Shown in pieces: positions 57,901-64,000 of a DNA stretch of 64,000 nucleotides. Each line of letters begins with the position of its first letter. Positions within the stretch are counted from its first letter, which is position 1. The notes beneath the pieces were generated by a model, which did not search any database, was not told the origin of the DNA, and saw nothing but the letters and a program-made list of their open reading frames with translations. Both the position numbers and the translations under genes were made by a program. Source of the DNA: Petunia secreta (taxonomy: Eukaryota; Streptophyta; Magnoliopsida; Solanales; Solanaceae); contig JARKIP010000011.1 of NCBI GenBank assembly GCA_029990175.1, forward strand, positions 5,642,001 through 5,706,000, given 5' to 3'.

Positions 57901-58748
57901 TGAGTACATCCTATGGACAATAGAAGGGGGGTGAATATTTTCCTCCAATTTTCGTCGAAGAACCTGACTCTCAATCACAAGAACCCAGTTCGCGTGCAGT
58001 TGCTTCCACCAAAAACACAAACACGGAAAGTAAAACAGCAAACCAAGGACACAATGTTTTTACGTTTAAAACTCCTTGCTCAAGGAAGAAAAAACCACGA
58101 CCCACACTCTGGGATTTTGAAAATACTTCACCAACACAAATAGCAAGTTTTAGAATACAAACTCCGTAACCAAGGGGCTACACTCTAGACCCTAATCACT
58201 CAACAAAGCTAAACTCTAGCTTTACAAAGTACACACTCAAAGTTCACCAATTACAATGGCTTCTAAGATAAGCAGATAGGTAAAACAACAATACATAATA
58301 CTATGACAACTTCAATAAAGAACCTAAACAGATTTTCTACTTGTACTCCGAGTTCTTCAATGGTTGTCTCCACAGTTAAGTCACTTTAAGAGTTATTGAA
58401 TCGCCTTTTGTTTGCTCTCAACTCTCTTGGTAAATAACTGAGATCGGCTGCCTCAACTACTTACTTTTATATGGGCTTGTAACCCTAGTGGTGTTTCACT
58501 AGGAAACCTTATGGCAAGTCAAGATTTCCTGTGATACTCTCCTTGTTCAGCACCAACTCTCGTCCATACTTTAATAAGACAGCCACGATACAACTTCTTT
58601 TTGCTTACTAGGATGCACCTAAGCCTACGCGCCACTATTCCTAGTTCTGCATGAATTTGCATTCCACAAAATCTTTTCGATCAGTCGTGCCCTTCTCATC
58701 AAGGACAAAGTCCTTCGTTTGTCAATCTTCAAAACATCTATCTCAACA
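57901..58748 (-). repeat. 3' LTR of the Sirevirus-like element (left edge tentative)
   Basis: The right edge (58748) is fixed by the polypurine tract. The left edge is placed at TGAGTACATCC because the minus strand then ends in TGTACTCA, preceded by a TATTCACCCCCCTTCT stretch often seen near Sirevirus LTR ends. Without the second LTR this is provisional. Confidence 0.6.
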
Positions 58749-59194
58749 AATTCCCCCTTTTTGATGATGACAAACAAATATTGCCTAAGAACCTGTAACA
58801 CTAACACCAAGACAAAAATAACAAAAAAAAAATTGAAAGAAATTTAAAACAGATGAATCAGGTCACAAACATCCCAACAACATTTTCCTTATTCCCCATT
58901 TTGGCATCATCAAAAAGATTCTAAAATCCTGCAAGAACAAGTTAATACAGCCTAGACTAGAGCACAAGACAACAAATTAACTAAGAACACAGTAATTAAA
59001 TCTAAGGGCCCAAATAGAACCAGTAATAGCATATAATAACCAAAACACAGCAAAAGCAATTTAAAGCCAATTCGTCAGGCAGAACACATATGTGGCCCAA
59101 ATTAAGCACAAACCAAAATATAAATTGTCTTAATTGTGCATCAGAGGGAAGAAATAGGGAAATGTATTGGGCAAGGAATACGCAGGCTGATCGC
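58749..59194 (-). other. Sirevirus-like 3' UTR with polypurine tract
   Basis: Minus-strand CATCATCAAAAAGGGGGAA (about 58751-58769) is the polypurine tract. A similar phrase (TTTTTGATGATGCCAAAATGG) recurs at about 58895-58918. No gene seen. Confidence 0.75.
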
Positions 59195-61445
59195 TCAGAG
59201 GTTGAAATGCTTAACAAGTGCTTCAAGGTTCTTTGAGTTATTGGCCCTTTCTACAACCAGTTCGGCCTGATGCTTGTTGCATTCAATGGTTAAGCAATCA
59301 ATTTCTTGATCCTTCAACTTTATTTGCCTTTTCAGCTCAGCATTTTCATCATTCAGTTCCTGCAAGTCCTGCTCCAATTCCTGCACAACTTCAACAGCTT
59401 CCTCAGGCCCAAATTCCTCATTTTCATCAACCTTTTCCAATTTGACTTGTACCGGACGTTTGGAGGCCCTTCTTTCCTTGAAGAAATCACAAGTCTTCAG
59501 GACATTCATGCCAAATATCTGATGATGTGTAGGCTTCTTCCCATTTGCAAGGGGCAGTCCAAAGTGTTCAAATACCTGTTGCAGTATGTAGGAATGCACA
59601 AGAGAATGTGGTTTATTATCTGTGTCTGCAATTCTCTTTATGTGCCTAATTATCAGTCCGGGCAGGTTAATTTTGACACATCTGTCCAGCAAGTCCATGT
59701 ATGTCATGTCAAGAGCACATGCTTCACTATTTCTTTCCCCTCTTGGCAGCAAGAACCTATGCACACACTCAAACACCAGTTGATAAGCTGGTTCCATCTG
59801 CTTTTTGTCAACCTTCCTTTCCTTCCTGAGTCTGGGATTTCCACAGAACTTCCTCACTGCCTCCAAAGGAATAACCTTATCAGTTCTCCTGGGCATTTCA
59901 ACTTTACATAACTGCAATATTCTTCAGCAGGTACATTAAGAATCACTCCCAATCCTTCTCTCCCAAACTCCACCTCCACACACTTTAACACAGGAAATAC
60001 TCTCCTACCAGCTACACTATAATTCATATAGAATTTCTTCACTTCCTCATCATACAGACACCTCTCCTCTCTTGAAAAGAGCTTAATCCACCCTTGGTCC
60101 TTCACCTTCCTGACCAAAGGCTCCATCTGTGGCTCCTCTAGATCACACCAGATGCTACCCGCTAGCACCTGATGCCTAGCAAAAAAGTCCACCATGTCTA
60201 CTTCCTCCTGGTTTTCTTTTCTCTTTTTCTTTGTATCCTCTTCACTGTTAAAATCTGGGTCATCAGGGTCCATATAGTCTCCATCCTCATCACTATCTTC
60301 CGTGCTATCAATTTCCTGCTTTTCCTCATCCCTTTTTGGCTTTTGCCTCTGAGAATATTTTTCCAGATTCTCAAGTTGTTGTTTTAGGGCAGACCTTGTA
60401 GCCACTTTTTTAGGGGCTGCAGAAACAACAGGCTATCTCATACTCGCACTAACTGACTGAGAGTTCACGTCATCACTCTCATCAATCAATCCCCTCTGAG
60501 ACACTGCTCTCCCTCTTTTCACTAGTCTTCTCTTCTTTTCTTTCACTAGCTTTGTTTCACTCATAAACACTACTTCTTCCTCCACTTCTTCCTCCAGCAA
60601 TTTCTCATCTTCTTCACCAAACTTCCTTTTAACACTTTTCTTTGGAACTTTTTCCAATTTTCTAGTACTCACATCTTCCACCAGAGTATTCTTTTCTTTA
60701 TAATCCTCAGACTCAATCCAGTCTAGTCCTGCATTATCAGTTGTATCAGGAACTGAAGAAAAACCAGGTTCTTTCTCAGGTTCCTTGGCAACTTCAGCAG
60801 AACTTGGTCCTTCCCCAATTGGACCATTGAACAATCTCCACCGGCATTTTCTTTAGGGGAGCAATCTCCGAACTAGGTTCGTCGACTGGGCCCTTTTGAG
60901 ATTCAACTGATTCCTCTGCACTCAGCTTTTCTAACACAAATTTTACAGCATCCACACCAGAAATTCCCTCAACAACACTGGGAATGTAGAATTTTAACCT
61001 AGGTTCAATAGGTTCACCTACAACATCACCCTCCTGCACCTCTATATTCCCCCCCCCCCCATCAGTTCCACTAACAGACTCTACCCCTTTTACAATTTCA
61101 TCCATACCCGTTAACAAAATTTCAGTGTTAAGTTTCTTAGGGCTAAAAATGAAATCTAGAGCAGTAGAACTAGTCTGGGTCAAGTCAGGTCTTACCTTAA
61201 CTGTTTGCATGTCGGGAACCAGTGGTGTAGTCTCCGAAGTGGAGGATTTTGATGTTGCTCTTTCAGGAACTTTCTTCCCAACTTTCTTCTGAACCTTTGA
61301 TCTTGCCTTAGCAATTCTTTCGGCCAAGGTGGTGAATGTAGGCCTGAGAGAGGGGTTTTTGGAAGTCTGTGTTTCTGAGGTTTTTGTCGGAGAGGCTGAA
61401 GATGATTGTGCTTGAGACGTTCTTGCAATTTCTTGAAAAGGTTTT
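59195..61445 (-). pseudogene. Env-like ORF of the Sirevirus-like element
   Basis: Read from about 61445 down: a Ser/Thr/Lys-rich start, a long acidic and Lys-rich middle (EEEVEEEVVF, DSDEDGDYMDPDDPD), a globular segment (VDFFARHQVLAGSIWCD, YMNYSVAGRRVFPVLK) and a C-terminal coiled coil (59350-59195, LEQDLQELNDENAELKRQIK). Breaks: frameshift near 60830, TAG at 60433, frameshift near 59890. No convincing signal peptide or membrane segment. Such ORFs downstream of pol in Sireviruses are called env-like by position; envelope function has not been shown. Confidence 0.78.
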
Positions 61446-62046
61446 GGAAGTGAGATGATTTCTTATTTCGGATGGTTTGAAGAAGGGAGAGATTTTTTGA
61501 AAGATGAGGGGTTTTCTTGCTTCGGATGGTTTATGAGAAAGAGAGAATTGGGAGAAAGAAGTTATGTTGATCTTGGAAAGAGAGAGTAATGATGATAGTA
61601 AAAGTAGAACACCTTTTGAGTCCTTGGGAACCCGAGAAAGTGATGATGTGACGGTTAAAAGGAAATTATCATTAAGTCTCCTAGTTTAAGTGGGGCAAGT
61701 TTGAATTTTAAAAGTGTAACCGATAAGGAATTTTCAACAAAATAGGGTGGTTACTCAAACATGGAAGGTTTTTAATATGCACGTTCAAGACAAATTCAAT
61801 ATTAGTCATAGTACTTAGGATAAATAGCCACATAGGCATACCCGGACATGATTCCTCGAGTTGTACATGGTTCCTTCTACGTACTCAGTTGGTTCTCCAC
61901 TGGAAACTCATTAGATAACTCATTGTGTACCTTAGTCAAACAAGTATACTTTAAAAGTACAGTTTTTAGTCTGGACTATAAAGACAATATTCACAAGCAG
62001 AATAATAAATACTTAACTAGCCAAACTGTGGGAATTAGGTGCTGGA
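61446..62046 (-). other. Spacer between pol and env-like ORF
   Basis: Non-coding, about 600 bp. The part next to the env-like ORF (about 61480-61560) is CT-rich on the minus strand, like a 5' leader. A repeated phrase (CGGATGGTTT, about 61467 and 61521) occurs twice. Confidence 0.5.
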
Positions 62047-64000
62047 TCATCCATGTATTTTGGTCATTCCTAACTCCAACATGTTCCTCTCAAATTGCAC
62101 TTTGTTCAAAGCCTTGATGAAGATGTCAGCAATTTGATCCTCAGTTCTGCATGAATTCATAGTTATTAGACATTTTTCAACATTATCTCTCGGAAAATGA
62201 TGTCTAATATCAATATGCTTGGTTCTCTTGTGTTGGACTGGGTTCTTGGCAATGTTCACAGCACTTGTATTATCACAGAAAATAGGCACAACTCCATATT
62301 TAATTCCAAAGTCCTCCAGTTGTTGTTTAATCCACAACAGCTGAGAACAATAAGATGCAGCAGCAACATACTCAGCTTCAGCAGTGGGGAGAGCCACTAA
62401 GTTCTGCTTCTTTGTAGCCCAAGAAACCAGATAGGGACCAAGGATATATGCCTTTCCTGAAGTGCTCTACCTATCCACCAGATGCCCTGCATATTATACA
62501 TCTGCAAAACCAATTAACTCAAATGTACCACCCCTGGGGTACCATAGACATAAGTCTTGAGTCCCTTTCAAGTATCTTAATATTCTCTTGACAACAGTTA
62601 AGTAAGACTCCTTGGGTTTAGATTGAAATCTTGCACAGAGTCCTACACTGTAGACGATATCTGGATGACTGGCAGTAAGGTAGAGGAGATAACCAATGAT
62701 TCCTCTATACTTGGTCTCATTTGTGGAAGGACCGAGTTCGTCCATATCCAGCTTTGTTCCAGGAGCAATGGGAATAATCAGATCCTTAGCTCCTTCCATG
62801 TCAAACTTCTTCAGAAACTCCCTGACATATTTTTGTTGATGAATCATTGTTCCTTTAGGAGATTGTTTAATCTGCAATCCCAGGAAGAAATTCAGTTCTC
62901 CCATCATGCTCATTTCGAACTCACTGCCTATCAAGTCAGCAAATTCCTTGCAAAATTCTTCATCAGTTGCACCAAAAATGATGTCATCAACATAAACTTA
63001 TACTACCAATAGATCTTTTCCCTCTTCAAGAACAGAGTGTTGTCAATTCTTACCTTGAGAAACTATTTGTTAGCAGAAAGCCTAACAACCTCTCATACCA
63101 AGCTCTGGGGGCTTGCTTCAACCCATAGAGGGCCTTGTCCAGTTTATACACATGATCTGGAAAGTCATTGTTTACAAATTCAGGAGGCTGTATGACATAT
63201 ATTTCCTCATTCAGATAGCCATTTAAGAATTCACTCTTCACGTCCATCTGATATAGTGTAAATTCCATATATGTAGCGAAGGCAATCAGCATTCTTTTGG
63301 CTTCCATCCTAGCCACTGGCACAAAGGTTTCATCATAATCAAATCCTTCCTCTTGGGTGTAACCTTGAACCACCAGTCTTGCATTGTTCCTAGTTACTAT
63401 GCCATGTTTATCCAATTTATTCCTGAACACCCATTTAGTACCAAAGATTGATCTGTCCTTAGGTCTAGGATCTAAATGTCGCACTTTGCTCCTCTCGAAT
63501 AGATGTAGCTTCTCCTGTATTGCTATTACTCAGTCTGAATCCTCAAGAGATTCCATTACATTCTTTGGTTCCACAGAGGATAGGAAAGCAAAGAATGCAC
63601 GGAAGTTTTTCAAGGCAGGCCTGGTCATAATCCCTGTGTCCAGTTTAGATAGCACATTTTCCAAAGGATGTGAACTCTGATGTTTCCAGGGTCTTGGCTG
63701 AATTTAATGAGAAGCGTATGTTGCTGCATTGTTAGTGAGTCCTTTCTCTTCACTTTGTTCGTTATCTTGATCAGTTGTTCCCCTAACATGTTGACTCCTT
63801 GTTCCCCCTGAGTCTGTTCTCCATCTGCTTCACTAGGTTCTTCTTTTTCCTCTAGGTTCTCTGTGCCTTCAGCAGAGTCTTCTCGAGCAAGACCTATAGC
63901 TTGATCATCTTCTTCCTTCTCAGCCACTTCCTTGGCTGACTTATCAAATACTACATGCATACTTTCTTGTACAGTTTGAGTTCTTTTGTTGAATACTTTA
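62047..64000 (-). pseudogene. Sirevirus-like pol remnant (RT, RNase H)
   Basis: An acidic integrase-RT linker (63960-63625; EKEEDDQAIG) comes first. RT runs from 63484: KWVFRNKLD, YQMDVKSEFLNG, ALYGLKQAPRAWY, then after a frameshift near 63050 the catalytic YVDDIIFG near 62985, just after a TAA. RT continues to 62494 (YVREFLKKFDMEGAK, KGTQDLCLWYP). RNase H (62397-62047) has TAEAEYVAA, CDNTSAVNIA and KHIDIRHHF, ending at TGA 62047-62049. A TAG lies near 62470. Confidence 0.9.

Larger units (their letters stand above)
57901..64000 (-). mobile_element. Sirevirus-like Ty1/copia element, minus strand, 5' part outside window
   Basis: On the minus strand: pol (integrase-RT linker, RT, RNase H), a spacer, an env-like ORF, a 3' UTR with the phrase TTTGTCATCATCAAAAAGGG and the 3' LTR. 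That order and the polypurine phrase are typical of SIRE/Maximus elements. Gag, protease, integrase and 5' LTR lie beyond 64000. Confidence 0.88.

Noticed and set aside
59195..61445. A true viral envelope gene
   Set aside because: No signal peptide, cleavage site or membrane segment could be seen; env-like is a positional name only.

Overview
The window is plant nuclear DNA made almost entirely of LTR retrotransposons, with a LINE and several small DNA transposons. No host protein-coding gene, tRNA or rRNA could be supported. The repeat families (Tekay/Del-type chromoviruses, Tat-clade Retand-like and Ogre-like elements, a Sirevirus-like copia element, Stowaway MITEs with the CTCCCTCCG terminus) fit an angiosperm. 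Their combination and protein flavour suggest Solanaceae, but that is inference. Every large ORF belongs to a mobile element and nearly all are broken by stops or frameshifts, as expected of heterochromatin.

Layout. (1) 1-7762: a minus-strand Ty3/gypsy chromovirus (Tekay-A), its 3' LTR cut by the window edge. (2) 7763-11943: gene-free DNA with two Stowaway-type MITEs, a CACTA-like terminus, a 33-bp minisatellite and a CTG-rich microsatellite. (3) 11949-22733: a full-length Tat/Retand-like element (Retand-1) with a perfect CAAAC target duplication and a multi-exon antisense gene between pol and the 3' LTR. (4) 22734-24703: gene-free, one Stowaway-like MITE. (5) 24704-about 29833: a second Retand copy (Retand-2), truncated in its RNase H/integrase region. 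(6) about 29834-36383: an Ogre-like remnant keeping gag, a long 3' untranslated region with a hairpin tandem array and the start of a 3' LTR, but no pol. (7) 36384-57878: an L1-type LINE split by a copia element (37133-52289, TSD TCTAC), which is itself split inside gag by a second chromovirus (Tekay-B, 41419-51537). (8) 57901-64000: a minus-strand Sirevirus-like copia element with pol, an env-like ORF and the 3' LTR.

How the parts relate. The nested insertions give a relative order: LINE, then copia (LTRs about 7% different by eye), then Tekay-B (about 2-2.5% in a sampled stretch). Retand-1 LTRs differ by about 4%. The most unusual signals are non-coding. Four elements carry arrays of short hairpins whose stems change by compensating substitutions while the loop or spacing is kept: the leaders of Tekay-A and Tekay-B, the 3' UTR of the Ogre-like element, and the region downstream of the Retand-1 antisense gene, where they read as cUUCGg tetraloops. 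Both Retand copies also share one UAG between protease and reverse transcriptase in a CAA-UAG-CAA context resembling known readthrough sites.
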